64,000 nt of DNA from the NCBI RefSeq assembly GCF_031884435.1, contig NZ_CP134779.1:1984001-2048000 (forward strand). The letters run 5' to 3'. Both the position numbers and the translations under genes were made by a program. The DNA comes from Bosea sp. 685. GTDB lineage: Bacteria > Pseudomonadota > Alphaproteobacteria > Rhizobiales > Beijerinckiaceae. The stretch's first letter is position 1. Each line of letters opens with the position of its first letter. Below, piece after piece: positions 1-8,527 of this stretch. Below the pieces are notes generated by a model. The model was given only the letters and a program-made list of their open reading frames with translations, made no database searches and was not told the origin of the DNA.

Positions 1-507
1 CAGCTCGGCTTGGTGGCCCCGCATCTGAGGCCGCTGGATGTCGCGGCGGCGGGCTATCTCGTCTTCGCCGTGATCGTCAAAACCGCTTCGGGCAACCCGT
101 TCGGTATCGCCGCGATGAATGATTGGATCGATACCGTGCAGCTCGGAATGGACAAGACCAATCTCGGCTGGGAGCGCGTGCTCCATGTCGCGGCGCTGGC
201 CTGGCTGGTGATCCGCTTCGTGCCGGTCGGCTCCGCCATGCTGAGCTCGTCTGCTGCCCGCCTTCTCGCCGGGCTCGGCCGGCACTCGCTCGAAGTCTTC
301 TGCGCCGGCATCGTGCTCGCAATCATCGGCCAGGTCATCCTGGCGGAAACCGCCTTCGCTCTGGGCGTTCAGTTGCTGGTTTGCGCCATCGGCGTTACGA
401 TGTTGATCGGATTAGGGGTTTTCCTCTCTTGGCATCATTCGGCATCGTCTCGCAATGCGCCCGCCAAACCGTCCCTCACGCTCGGCGCGTCGGGGCCGCA
501 ACGCTGA
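1..507 (+). CDS. OpgC-type membrane acyltransferase, C-terminal part
   Basis: The reading frame is open to the left edge, so the 5' end lies outside the window. The visible 168 residues contain several hydrophobic segments and the stretch GLGRHSLEVFCAGI, which resembles the last transmembrane region of OpgC-domain acyltransferases (membrane O-acyl transfer to glucans). The polar tail after the final helix is short. The next gene, an SGNH hydrolase, starts 79 bases inside this one, so the two are probably co-translated. Such pairs often add and remove acyl groups on a periplasmic glycan. Family assignment is by motif only, and the acceptor is unknown. Confidence 0.6.
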   Translation, partial: QLGLVAPHLRPLDVAAAGYLVFAVIVKTASGNPFGIAAMNDWIDTVQLGMDKTNLGWERVLHVAALAWLVIRFVPVGSAMLSSSAARLLAGLGRHSLEVFCAGIVLAIIGQVILAETAFALGVQLLVCAIGVTMLIGLGVFLSWHHSASSRNAPAKPSLTLGASGPQR

Positions 508-1274
508 TAGCGTTGCTGTTCGCCGGTCCGACCCTCGCCGGGCCGATGCCGGCGGGCACGATCACCGATTTGCGTTGCCGGCACGGCGCGGCGCAGCAGT
601 CGTTCCTGCCGGAGCTGCCGGCGGCCAGGAAGGTGCTGCAGGAGACCGGCTCGGTGACGATCGTCGCGCTCGGCTCGTCGGCGACGGCGGGTTCCGGCGC
701 CAGCGCCACCGATAAGAGCTACCCCGCGGTGCTGGAAGCGGAGCTGAAGCGGCGCCTTCCCAATGCCGAGGTCAAGGTCATCAACAAGGGCGTCGGCGGC
801 CAGTCGGCCTACGACATGCTGTTGCGCATGGATGCCGACGTGATCGAGGAGAAGCCCTCGATCGTCATCTGGCAGACGGTGGTCAACGACGTGGTCCGCG
901 ATGTCGGCGAGGAGAAGCTCGCCAAGATCCTGCGCAAGGGCATCAGGAAGGTCCACGAGGCCGGCATCGACATGGTCGTGATGGACCTGCAATGGCTGCC
1001 GCGCGAGGACCGCTATCCGAAATATGAGGATTACCGCGCCGTCCTGGCCAAGACCGCGCTGGAACACGCGGTCTCGATCTTTCCGCGCTATGCAATGATG
1101 CGGAATTGGGCGAGGTCGAAGCAGTTCTCCTCGGAGGAGCTGGTCGGCATGGACGGCCTGCACATGGTCGATTCCAGCTATCGCTGCCTGGCGATCCGCA
1201 TGGCCGACGGCCTCGTCAGCGGATTGACCGGGGAGAAGTCCGACTTCCCGGACAAGCCTCGTTCGACCAATTGA
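429..1274 (+). CDS. exported SGNH/GDSL-type hydrolase
   Basis: About 281 residues, predicted to hydrolyse esters in the periplasm. I chose the TTG at 429 because it gives a clean signal peptide (basic start, then ATLIALLFAG, then a small-residue cleavage region) and AGGGG lies upstream. The open frame itself extends to 123, inside the acyltransferase gene. SGNH blocks are visible: ALGSSATAG (nucleophile Ser), NKGVGGQSAYD (Gly block), QTVVNDV (Asn block) and DGLHM (Asp/His pair). The overlap with the OpgC-like gene suggests a role in editing acyl groups of the same glycan, which is inference. Confidence 0.7.
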   Translation: MASFGIVSQCARQTVPHARRVGAATLIALLFAGPTLAGPMPAGTITDLRCRHGAAQQSFLPELPAARKVLQETGSVTIVALGSSATAGSGASATDKSYPAVLEAELKRRLPNAEVKVINKGVGGQSAYDMLLRMDADVIEEKPSIVIWQTVVNDVVRDVGEEKLAKILRKGIRKVHEAGIDMVVMDLQWLPREDRYPKYEDYRAVLAKTALEHAVSIFPRYAMMRNWARSKQFSSEELVGMDGLHMVDSSYRCLAIRMADGLVSGLTGEKSDFPDKPRSTN

Positions 1275-1276
1275 TC

Positions 1277-2185
1277 TTAGCGCGAGAGCACTTCGATATC
1301 GCGGTCGAGGCCCGTCTCCACCTTGAAGTCGCGCGAATGGACCTGGCCTTCCTGCCTGGCGATCAGCACATAATCGCCTTCCGCCAGGACGACCTGCGGA
1401 AAGGCGCCGATCGCTTCGCGGATGACGTCGCCGCCGGGTGTCAGCACGCTGAAGGCGGTGCCGGCGAAAGCCTCGCCGCCGGGCGATGCGACCAGCTTCA
1501 GCGTCACCCGAGCGGCGCGGTGGTGCAAGGTGGCGTCCGTGACTTTACCCGACTCGACCTTCACGTCGGCGCGCTGGATCGCGTTCGAATCGCCATAGGT
1601 CGAAACGACGTGATAGGTGCCCTCCGGCAAGCGGATGAGTTCGCCGGCTTTGGCGTTGGAGACGACGAGGCGCCCTTCCGAATTACCCTGGAGCGGGACG
1701 AAGACCGAGAAGTTGAGCTGGTTTGCGGCAATCGGATTGTCGCCGATCGAGCCCGCCAGCGACAATCCGCCGGCACTGATCGAGACCTGGTCGCGCAGGC
1801 CCTGTGGGCCGAGCGTGATGCGCTTGGTGCCGCTGGCGAAACCATAGGCGGCGTGCAGCAGATAGGTGCCGGGTTCGAGCATGAAGACGGGCTGGGCATC
1901 GTTCGAGCGCGCGACGATGCGCGGCGGCGAACCGTCGGCAGTCTCGCTCAGGACGCGCCAGACCAGGCCGGAGCGGATCGGCTTGCGGTCGCCGGAGAAT
2001 TGCGCGCCGAGCGTCAGCGAAGCAGGGGCCGTGGCGACGCCGACACCGGTATCGCCGGGCGCGAACGGAGCGATCTGCGGCGATTGCGCGAAGGCAGGGT
2101 TCGCGGACAAGGCCAACGTCAGAGCGAGCATGCGCCCGGCCAGCCGCGCGCTTGTCTGGAACCCCTCGAATTGAAACATGCTCAT
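1277..2185 (-). CDS. exported hypothetical protein
   Basis: 302 residues. An N-terminal signal peptide ends near NPAFAQ. The body carries repeated beta-rich motifs of similar form, such as LEPGTYLLHAAYGFASG, LPEGTYHVVSTYGDSN and LAEGDYVLIARQEGQ. These look like tandem carboxypeptidase-regulatory or MSCRAMM-type beta-sandwich repeats. ATG 2185 (MSMFQFEG) was taken as the start because the upstream extension has no coding character and the signal peptide follows directly. No catalytic motif is visible. It faces the SGNH gene tail to tail, with only two bases between them. Function unknown. Confidence 0.6.
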   Translation of the reverse strand: MSMFQFEGFQTSARLAGRMLALTLALSANPAFAQSPQIAPFAPGDTGVGVATAPASLTLGAQFSGDRKPIRSGLVWRVLSETADGSPPRIVARSNDAQPVFMLEPGTYLLHAAYGFASGTKRITLGPQGLRDQVSISAGGLSLAGSIGDNPIAANQLNFSVFVPLQGNSEGRLVVSNAKAGELIRLPEGTYHVVSTYGDSNAIQRADVKVESGKVTDATLHHRAARVTLKLVASPGGEAFAGTAFSVLTPGGDVIREAIGAFPQVVLAEGDYVLIARQEGQVHSRDFKVETGLDRDIEVLSR

Positions 2186-2314
2186 GGCCCTCGGCACCCC
2201 TGCATGCGTGTCTGAGCAGGTTTGCTTGTCCTCATCATGGCGAACCACTAGTTCAGGAGACCTCGCGCTGCCGGCTCTCCGTTCCGGTGGCCTCAACTCG
2301 CGCCCGGATGCTTC

Positions 2315-2884
2315 ATGACCGATACGCTCGCCCTGCTCAAGCTGCGCCGCTCGGTGCCGCCGCAATTCCTGACCGCGCCCGGGCCCGACGAGAGCCAGCT
2401 TGGCGATATCCTGACCATCGGCGCGCGCGTGCCCGACCATGGCAAACTCGCGCCGTGGCGCTTCATCGTCTTTTCCGGCGCGGGGCGCGACAAGGCGGCC
2501 GAGATCGTGGCGCAGGCCTTCAAGGCGAAGTATCCGGAGGCCGATGCCGATAAGGTCGCCTTCGAGCGCAACCGCCTGCTGCAGGCGCCGGTGATTGTCG
2601 CCGTCGTCTCCACCGCCAAGCCGCATGTGAAGATTCCGGAATGGGAGCAGGAGCTCTCGGCCGGCGCTGTCTGCATGAACATGCTGGTCGCTGCCCATGC
2701 GATGGGATTCGGCGCATCCTGGCTGACCAACTGGTTCTCGTTCGACCGCGCCGTGCTGACCGCGCTCGGGCTCGGCACTGACGAGCGCATCGCCGGCTTC
2801 ATCCATATCGGCACGCCAACCGCAGCGCCGGCCGATCGCGAGCGGCCGGTACTCACCGACATCGTCAGCCATTATGGGGCATGA
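2315..2884 (+). CDS. nitroreductase family protein (YdjA-like)
   Basis: 189 residues, the length of the small single-domain FMN nitroreductases. The N-terminal LLKLRRSVPPQF carries the FMN-phosphate-binding Arg, and GARVPDHGKLAPWRFIVF is the conserved flavin-binding stretch with Pro-Trp-Arg. GFGASWLTNW lies in the C-terminal half, as in YdjA. The likely reaction is NAD(P)H-dependent reduction of nitro compounds or quinones; the substrate is unknown. The next gene, another flavin-dependent protein, starts six bases after the stop, so the two form a small redox operon. Confidence 0.8.
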   Translation: MTDTLALLKLRRSVPPQFLTAPGPDESQLGDILTIGARVPDHGKLAPWRFIVFSGAGRDKAAEIVAQAFKAKYPEADADKVAFERNRLLQAPVIVAVVSTAKPHVKIPEWEQELSAGAVCMNMLVAAHAMGFGASWLTNWFSFDRAVLTALGLGTDERIAGFIHIGTPTAAPADRERPVLTDIVSHYGA

Positions 2885-2890
2885 TGCGTC

Positions 2891-3496
2891 ATGATCTATT
2901 CGACCGCGTTGCAGGATCACGGGCTGCCGCATGATCCGTTCAAGGCGATCGTCACTCCGCGGCCGATCGGCTGGATCACGGCGCTGAACGCCAAGGGCGA
3001 GGTCAATCTCTCGCCCTACAGCTTCTTCAACGCGGTCTCGTCACGACCGCACATCGTGATGTTCGGCTCCGAAGACAAGAAGGACGCCGTTTCCTTCGTC
3101 GAGGAGACCGGCGAATTCACCTGCTCGCTCGTCACCAAGGCGTTGGCGCAGCAGATGAACCTGACCTCGGCGCCGCTGCCGGCGGGCCAGAGCGAATACG
3201 CCCATGCCGGGCTGGAGATGGCCACTTCCAGATTCGTCAAACCGCCGCGTGTGGCCGGCAGCCCGGCAGCACTGGAATGCAAGCTGCTTTCGGTGCAGCA
3301 GCTCGTCGACCTCGATGGCAAGCTGGTCCCGCGCTGGATGGTGCTGGGGCAGGTCGTCGGCATCTTCATGGACGACGCCTATGTCCGCGATGGCCGCTTC
3401 GACACGGCTGCCGCCAACCCGATCGCGCGTTGCGGCTATGCCGATTATGCTGAGGTCGACCACCTGTTCTCGATCATCCGCCCGGCTGGCGGTTAG
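2891..3496 (+). CDS. flavin reductase-like FMN-binding protein
   Basis: 201 residues. It matches the flavin reductase-like (DIM6/NTAB) split-barrel family: IVTPRPIGWITALNAKG near the start, then NLSPYSFFNAVSSRPHIVMF, the conserved FMN-binding strand and loop. Such proteins reduce or store FMN using NAD(P)H and often partner oxygenases or nitroreductases. The gene lies six bases behind the nitroreductase gene, so a shared electron-transfer role is plausible. A dispersed repeat begins 14 bases after the stop codon, so there may be no room for a separate terminator. Confidence 0.75.
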   Translation: MIYSTALQDHGLPHDPFKAIVTPRPIGWITALNAKGEVNLSPYSFFNAVSSRPHIVMFGSEDKKDAVSFVEETGEFTCSLVTKALAQQMNLTSAPLPAGQSEYAHAGLEMATSRFVKPPRVAGSPAALECKLLSVQQLVDLDGKLVPRWMVLGQVVGIFMDDAYVRDGRFDTAAANPIARCGYADYAEVDHLFSIIRPAGG

Positions 3497-3509
3497 AGCA
3501 GGATACGAA

Positions 3510-3620
3510 AGAGCATTGTGCAAAAAAACTGGGCGCCAGTTTTTCGCGTAAGCAATGCTCTCAGTTTTTAGAATCGATTACGTCGCGTTCGGACGGAATC
3601 ATCCGGAACCGACGTGATCC
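3510..3620. repeat. two-module palindromic repeat, copy 1 (B then A)
   Basis: Module B (3510–3562) begins AGAGCATTG and ends CAATGCTCT, forming a long imperfect hairpin. An 11-base linker follows, then module A (3574–3620) with arms around TACGTCGCGTTCGGACG and CCGACGTGATC. This is the most diverged of five copies (others at 12008, 13223, 14198 and 33711). It lies between two genes and runs up to the Shine-Dalgarno of the next one. Confidence 0.8.
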
Positions 3621-3631
3621 AAGGAGGGGCC

Positions 3632-3814
3632 TTGCCGCAGCCGAGCGAACCGGATGACGACTGGAAGACCACGGTGAACCTGCTCGGGATCATCGTTATC
3701 CTGCTCGTGCTCGGCGCCGGGGTCTGGCTGATCTTCGAGCTCGACCGCGCGCGCAAGGCGCAGGATTGCCTGTCCTCGACGATGCGGGCCTGCCGGCGCA
3801 TCGAGACGCAGTGA
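3632..3814 (+). CDS. small single-pass membrane protein
   Basis: 60 residues. I chose the TTG at 3632 because a strong Shine-Dalgarno, AAGGAGGGG at 3621, sits just upstream. A GTG at 3614 is in frame but lies inside the repeat and ahead of that site. The protein has an acidic N-terminus (PSEPDDDW), one transmembrane helix (LLGIIVILLVLGAGVWLIF) and a basic cytoplasmic-type tail with two Cys. No family recognised. Probably real because of the ribosome site and the clean helix. Confidence 0.55.
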   Translation: MPQPSEPDDDWKTTVNLLGIIVILLVLGAGVWLIFELDRARKAQDCLSSTMRACRRIETQ

Positions 3815-3872
3815 GCGGAAGCGATCCCGGAATAAACTGAGTCATTGGAATCGCCTGTGGCGATTTATTCGA

Positions 3873-4274
3873 TCAGTTCGAGAGCAGGCGGGCGGCTTCT
3901 CCTTGCGCCTGCATCCGCTTCACCGCCTTCTTGTCGAAGGAGACGAAGCTGTCGGCGCCGAGCCAACGCCCTTCATAGGCGATGACGCCATCAGCAAAGT
4001 CGCCGCCGGCCATCAACTGGCTCAAGCCGGCCTCCGCGGCTGGGCGGTTCACAATAACATTTGCGCTATCCAGCAGGCGCCCGATTGCTTCCGCGATATC
4101 GGCAGCCGGAATCTTGTAGCCTTGCGACAATACCCAAACCAGTTCGCACAGGGCCGGCAAGGCCAGCGCCACCAACTCCGCCTGAGCCAGCTCGCTCTGG
4201 GCGATCTTGCTTTGCAGCGCATCGTCGCCTGTCAGCGCCCGGACGAGAACATTGGTGTCGGCTGTGATCTTCAT
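3873..4274 (-). CDS. PIN-domain toxin, VapC-like
   Basis: 133 residues. The PIN-type ribonuclease fold is indicated by ITADTNVLVRAL at the N-terminus (first acidic residue), a mid-protein Glu in PALCELVWVL, the Asp of GGDFADGVIAYEG and the late SFDKKAVK. These supply the acidic Mg2+ site. VapC-type toxins cleave RNA and are held inactive by a cognate antitoxin. The gene overlaps its upstream partner, the AbrB-type protein, by four bases, the usual antitoxin-first order. Target RNA unknown. Confidence 0.8.
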   Translation of the reverse strand: MKITADTNVLVRALTGDDALQSKIAQSELAQAELVALALPALCELVWVLSQGYKIPAADIAEAIGRLLDSANVIVNRPAAEAGLSQLMAGGDFADGVIAYEGRWLGADSFVSFDKKAVKRMQAQGEAARLLSN

Positions 4275-4522
4275 CTCTTGCTGGCCCAGCCCTGCGCGGC
4301 GATCTCATGCATCTCCTCGATCGACAGCGAAGGACCATTCTCACGCTTCAAAAGATCGAAGACATCCGAGATTGCGCCGGCGGGCCTGGCGGCTTTCACT
4401 GCGACCCGCCCATCGGGCAGCTTGTCCACGGTGAGCTTGTCGCCGGGATGCACGCCAAGATGCTGAAGCAGGTCCTTGCGCAAGGTAACCTGGCCTTTGG
4501 CGGTGACGGTGAGCGTGGCCAT
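4271..4522 (-). CDS. AbrB/SpoVT-type antitoxin
   Basis: 83 residues. The N-terminal swapped-hairpin AbrB domain reads TLTVTAKGQVTLRKDLLQHLG, with the PGDKL turn after it. The C-terminal half (FDLLKRENG, IEEMHEIAAQGWA) is the likely toxin-binding part. ATG 4522 is the start because the domain begins there; the longer open frame upstream is rich in Arg and lacks coding character. It probably autoregulates the operon with the PIN toxin, which it overlaps by four bases. Confidence 0.8.
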   Translation of the reverse strand: MATLTVTAKGQVTLRKDLLQHLGVHPGDKLTVDKLPDGRVAVKAARPAGAISDVFDLLKRENGPSLSIEEMHEIAAQGWASKR

Positions 4523-4625
4523 GGGGTACTCTCGCATTGATGGCTCTAATGTAAGGCCGAAATGCCTTACCGGCAAGGCCGCGCGCAACGCGTGGCGCCG
4601 CCTTCCTGGCCGCGACATTCCCGCG

Positions 4626-5504
4626 TCAGGCGGTGAGCCTGTCAGCGCGCGCCTTCAATCGCTGGGCTCTGACGAGATGGGGTCGGTCGAGCATTTCGCC
4701 GTCGAGCCCGATCACGCCGAGGCCGGGATTGGCGGCGAACAGCGCGATGATCGCCTCTGCCTTGGCGAGTTCAGCGGGGGCGGGCGAGAAGACCTCGTTG
4801 GCGGCGGCGACCTGCGCCGGGTGGATCGCCATCTTGCCGGTGAAACCGTCGCGCCGCGCCGCGATGCACTCGGCGCGGAAGCCGGCATCGTCGCGGAAAT
4901 TGGTAAAGACGGTGTCGATCGCATCGACCTGCGCGGCGGCGGCTGCAAACAAGGTGAGCGAACGGGCGAGGCGATACGGGTCGGCATAGGAGCCGTCGCT
5001 CAGGCGATTGGCTTCGGCCCCGAGATCGGCCGAGAGATCCTCCGCTCCCCAGGTCAGGCCGTTGAGGCGGTGGCTCGCGCCGGCATAGCTGCCCAGGCCG
5101 AAGATACCCTTGCCGGTCTCGGTGGCGATCGGGATGATCTTGGTCGCGCCGTCGGGCAGGTCGTTTTCTGCCTCGCGCACCGCGATGCGGGCAGCGAGAT
5201 GGCCGACATCGATGCCACCCTCGGATTTGGGCAGCATGATCGCGTCGGGCGCGCCTTGCATCACGACGTCGAGATCGGCCTGGGTCAGCCCGGTCGACAG
5301 CGCGTTGACCCGCACGATCAGGCGCGGGCGCCTGGGCAAAGCGTGGGCGGCTTTCAGGAAGGCCAGTGTGATCTCGCGGGCCTGCGGCTTGGCTTCGAGC
5401 GCGACGGAATCCTCAAGGTCGAGGATCAGCGCGTCCGCGCCGCTCTCCAGACCCTTCTGCTGCTTCTTCGGGCTGTCGCCCGGCACGAACAGGAGTGAGC
5501 GCAT
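4626..5504 (-). CDS. CitE/HpcH-family C–C lyase (malyl-CoA lyase-like)
   Basis: 292 residues. The HpcH/HpaI TIM barrel begins MRSLLFVPGDSPKK, followed by LILDLEDSVA (Mg2+ ligand region), LIVRVNAL (Arg that binds the acyl-CoA or keto acid) and IMLPKSEG. The late KMAIHPAQV is typical of citrate lyase beta/malyl-CoA lyase proteins. The start at 5504 is set by that N-terminal motif. The MaoC hydratase gene is just upstream on the same strand, four bases away. Such pairs handle hydroxyacyl-CoA intermediates, for example mesaconyl- or methylmalyl-CoA. Substrate unproven. Confidence 0.75.
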   Translation of the reverse strand: MRSLLFVPGDSPKKQQKGLESGADALILDLEDSVALEAKPQAREITLAFLKAAHALPRRPRLIVRVNALSTGLTQADLDVVMQGAPDAIMLPKSEGGIDVGHLAARIAVREAENDLPDGATKIIPIATETGKGIFGLGSYAGASHRLNGLTWGAEDLSADLGAEANRLSDGSYADPYRLARSLTLFAAAAAQVDAIDTVFTNFRDDAGFRAECIAARRDGFTGKMAIHPAQVAAANEVFSPAPAELAKAEAIIALFAANPGLGVIGLDGEMLDRPHLVRAQRLKARADRLTA

Positions 5505-5508
5505 AAGC

Positions 5509-6006
5509 TCAGACCGCGATCGTGGCGGGCGCGGGCCGCCGGCGCATGAAGGCCTGGCGGCGGCATTGCGCGACCAGCGTGCCGTCCTGCTTGTAGGCCT
5601 TGTGCTGGAACTCGACGATGCCGGCATCGGGCCGCGAGCGCGACTCGCGCTTGGCCACGATCTCCGTGGTGCAGTTGATGGTGTCACCCTCGAAGAGCGG
5701 GGCGGGGAAGGTCACGTCGGTCATGCCGAGATTGCCGATCGTGGTGCCGACCGTGGTGTCGTTGACCGAGATGCCGATCATCAGCCCGAGCGTGAAGAGC
5801 GAGTTCATCAGCGGCTTGCCCCATTCGGTCTCGGTCGCGCAGAAATGTGCATCGATATGAAGCGGTTGCGGGTTCAACGTCATGTTGGAGAACAGCATGT
5901 TGTCCATTTGCGTCACGGTCCGGGTCAGGCCGTGCTCGATGACCGAGCCGACATGGAAGTCCTCGAAATAGATCCCGCCGCGCTTGTGACGTTTGACCTC
6001 GGTCAT
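5509..6006 (-). CDS. MaoC-like (R)-enoyl-CoA hydratase
   Basis: 165 residues, a single hot-dog fold. YFEDFHVGSVIEHGLTRTVT is the typical opening, and FSNMTLNPQPLHIDAHF holds the hydratase-type catalytic His region. Later strands include LGMTDVTFPAPLFEGDTI. It would hydrate a trans-2-enoyl-CoA or mesaconyl-type CoA. Operon with the downstream CitE-like lyase suggests consecutive steps: hydration, then C–C cleavage to a short acyl-CoA plus a keto acid. The specific pathway is inferred. Confidence 0.75.
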   Translation of the reverse strand: MTEVKRHKRGGIYFEDFHVGSVIEHGLTRTVTQMDNMLFSNMTLNPQPLHIDAHFCATETEWGKPLMNSLFTLGLMIGISVNDTTVGTTIGNLGMTDVTFPAPLFEGDTINCTTEIVAKRESRSRPDAGIVEFQHKAYKQDGTLVAQCRRQAFMRRRPAPATIAV

Positions 6007-6158
6007 CGACGCTTCTCCACGAGCTCGAATCGCACCGGTGAGCCGGCTCCGCGATTCCTCACTTTAACGGTTCGCTTACCATAATCGGTCCAGTCTCCAC
6101 AGGCGCTCGGCGATATCGCGAGGGCACCTTGGCGGCAGGCTCGCGCCCGAGATACCCA

Positions 6159-7280
6159 ATGTTCCTGTTCAGCACGCCGCAGACCAGCGAAGCTCCAGCC
6201 GCCAACCCGGTCGTCAACGCCATTCGCGAGGGCGCGCAGAAGACGGGTGCAGGCTTCGACTACCTCCTCAAGACGGCCCAGCGCGAATCGTCGCTGGAGC
6301 CCGACGCCAAGGCCAAGACCTCGAGCGCGACCGGGCTGTTCCAGTTCATCGAGCAGACCTGGTTGTCCATGGTCAAGCAGGAGGGGCCAAAGCAGGGGCT
6401 CTCGGGCTATGCCAGCGCCATCAGCGAAGGCAGCGACGGCCGCCTGACGGTGGCGGACCCCGCAGCGCGCGAAAAGATCTTGCAGCTCCGCAACGACCCC
6501 CAGGTCGCCGCCGTGATGGCCGGCGCGTTGACGCAGAAGAACAGCGACCAGCTCGCTTCGGTGCTCGGCCGGCAGCCGCAGGCCGGGGAGCTCTACATCG
6601 CCCATGTGCTCGGCGCGCGCGGTGCCTCCGACCTGATCAAGGCCGCCGCCAGCGACCCGACGCGCACTGCCGCCAAGGATTTCCCCGATGCCGCCGCGGC
6701 CAATCGCGGCCTGTTCTACGACAAGACCGGGCGGGCACGCTCGGTGCAGGAGGTTTATGGCGTGCTCTCGGCGAGCCATGCCAGCACGCAGCTCGCCGCC
6801 TCGACGGCTGCTGCCGCTGCGGCCTCTGGCACTGCGGCGGGGGCTGCGGGGCAGGGCGTCGACCAGCCCGCGCCGATCGCGGCTGCACTCGCGCCCGGGC
6901 GCGCCAAGGGACTGATCGGGCTGTTCTCGACTGAAGGCTCACGCGAGCCGGTCTCGAAAGCCGTCGCCAATCTCTGGACCACGCCCAGGATGGACGCCAC
7001 GACGCGCCTGGCTTCGCTCGATCCGGCCGATCGTTATTTCCCGCGCCAGACCCAGACCCAGACGCAGACGCAGAGCGATACCGCGTCTGCTCCGGCAGCC
7101 GCGGCACAGGCTACGACCAATGCGCCGTCCGCGCCGGTGCGAGCGGTCAATGCTCCCTTGCCACCGTCGCGACCTGTCGAGCTGACGCAACCGGCGGCCG
7201 CCCAGGCCAAGCCCGTCTCCAGGCAAAGGCGCGCGCCGCTCGACCTGTCCTCCTTCATGCTTCCGCGAGCGCGCTCGTGA
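6159..7280 (+). CDS. lytic transglycosylase-like (SLT-fold) protein
   Basis: 373 residues. The SLT core includes DYLLKTAQRESSLEPDAKAK, with the catalytic Glu in QRES, then SSATGLFQFIEQTWL, the typical Gly-Leu-Phe-Gln motif. The C-terminal 170 residues are low-complexity Ala/Pro-rich, with a short QTQTQTQ run, so they are probably disordered. No clear signal peptide follows the ATG at 6159; a TTG at 6129 would add ten residues without providing one. Such proteins often serve flagellar or secretion-system assembly. Overlaps the next gene by four bases. Confidence 0.7.
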   Translation: MFLFSTPQTSEAPAANPVVNAIREGAQKTGAGFDYLLKTAQRESSLEPDAKAKTSSATGLFQFIEQTWLSMVKQEGPKQGLSGYASAISEGSDGRLTVADPAAREKILQLRNDPQVAAVMAGALTQKNSDQLASVLGRQPQAGELYIAHVLGARGASDLIKAAASDPTRTAAKDFPDAAAANRGLFYDKTGRARSVQEVYGVLSASHASTQLAASTAAAAAASGTAAGAAGQGVDQPAPIAAALAPGRAKGLIGLFSTEGSREPVSKAVANLWTTPRMDATTRLASLDPADRYFPRQTQTQTQTQSDTASAPAAAAQATTNAPSAPVRAVNAPLPPSRPVELTQPAAAQAKPVSRQRRAPLDLSSFMLPRARS

Positions 7281-8491
7281 TCGTCCGTCGCTTCCTGCTC
7301 TGGGCCCGCACGGCCAATGCCGAGGCGCGGGCTTCCGGCGCGGCGGCACTGGCTGGCGCCTATCTGCGCTCAGGCATGGCCGATGAGGACCGGCGCGAGG
7401 CTGAGACGGCGCTGATTTCGCTGGTCGACGATCCGTCGCCGCTGGTGCGGCGCGCCATCGCCGAGGAGATGGCTGCTTCGCCGCAGGCGCCGCGCACGCT
7501 GGTGCTGAGCCTGATCGCCGACCAGAGTGATGTCGCGGCCCTGATGCTCGCCCATTCGCCGGTGCTGACGGAGGCCGATCTGGTCGATGCGGCGGCGGTC
7601 GGCGACGATCTGGCCCAGCGTGCCATCGCGCTCAGACCCAATCTCGCAGCCTCCGTCGCTGCGGCGCTCGCCGAGGTCGGCGGAGATGAGGCGCTGGTGA
7701 CGCTTGCCGGAAATCCGACGGCCGACATTCCCGATTTCTCGCTGGAACGCATGGTCGAGCGCGCTGGCGCCTGCGGGCCGTTGCGCGAGGCGCTGCTCGC
7801 CCGCGGCGACTTGCCGGGGGGCCTCAGGCAGGTCATCGCGACGATGGTGTCCGACACCTTGATGAGTTTCGTGACCGGTTGCGGCTGGCTGACGCCTGAG
7901 CGCAGCGCACGGCTCACCCGCGAGGCGACGGAGCGCGTTGCGGTTGCGCTTGCGGCGGGCGGTGAAGCCAGCGATGCGCCGGCGATCGCCGAGGTGCTGC
8001 GCGCCGATGGCAGGTTGACGCCGGGACTGATGCTGCGCTCGCTCCTGAGCGGCGAGCCGGCGCTGGCCGAGGCCGCTTTCGTCATGCTCTCGGAGTTGCC
8101 GCAGCCGCGTGTGGCGGCATTGCTGCGCGACCGGCGCGGCACGGGCCTCAAGGCGCTTTATCGCAAGGCCGGCTTGCCGCGCGCGCTGCAGCCTGCCTTC
8201 ACCGCCGCGATCACCGCACTGAACCTGCGCGGCTTCGATGCGGGCGGCAATGGGCGCGGCATCGACCGGGTGATCCTGCGCGAGGTGCTGATCGCCTGCG
8301 AGACGCTGGAGGGGCCTGACACCGACGCGCTGATGGGGCTGCTGCGGCGGATGGATTCCGAAGCGGCGCGCGAGGAAGCCCGCACCATGGCCGATGCGCT
8401 TGCCGACGATGCGGCGCTGGCGCTGTTCGTCGAGGCAGATCCTGCGCTGCTGGTCGAACTCGAAATCGGCGATCTGCGCGACGCGGCTTGA
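7277..8491 (+). CDS. DUF2336 family protein
   Basis: 404 residues. Built of helical, HEAT-like repeats rich in Ala and Leu; LVDDPSPLVRRAIAEEMAAS is the conserved DUF2336 opening. It starts at a GTG overlapping the transglycosylase stop by four bases, which implies translational coupling. DUF2336 proteins are common in alphaproteobacteria; I cannot assign a biochemical role. The coupling suggests a shared process, perhaps envelope or flagellar assembly. Confidence 0.7.
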   Translation: MIVRRFLLWARTANAEARASGAAALAGAYLRSGMADEDRREAETALISLVDDPSPLVRRAIAEEMAASPQAPRTLVLSLIADQSDVAALMLAHSPVLTEADLVDAAAVGDDLAQRAIALRPNLAASVAAALAEVGGDEALVTLAGNPTADIPDFSLERMVERAGACGPLREALLARGDLPGGLRQVIATMVSDTLMSFVTGCGWLTPERSARLTREATERVAVALAAGGEASDAPAIAEVLRADGRLTPGLMLRSLLSGEPALAEAAFVMLSELPQPRVAALLRDRRGTGLKALYRKAGLPRALQPAFTAAITALNLRGFDAGGNGRGIDRVILREVLIACETLEGPDTDALMGLLRRMDSEAAREEARTMADALADDAALALFVEADPALLVELEIGDLRDAA

Positions 8492-8527
8492 GAGCTTGAT
8501 CCGTGCGAGCTCTCGATCGATCCGGCG

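Noticed and set aside
7046..7075. CAGACC/CAGACG run as a CRISPR-like or microsatellite array
   Set aside because: It is only a short in-frame QTQTQ stretch inside the transglycosylase-like gene; no spacers are present. No CRISPR array is visible in the window.
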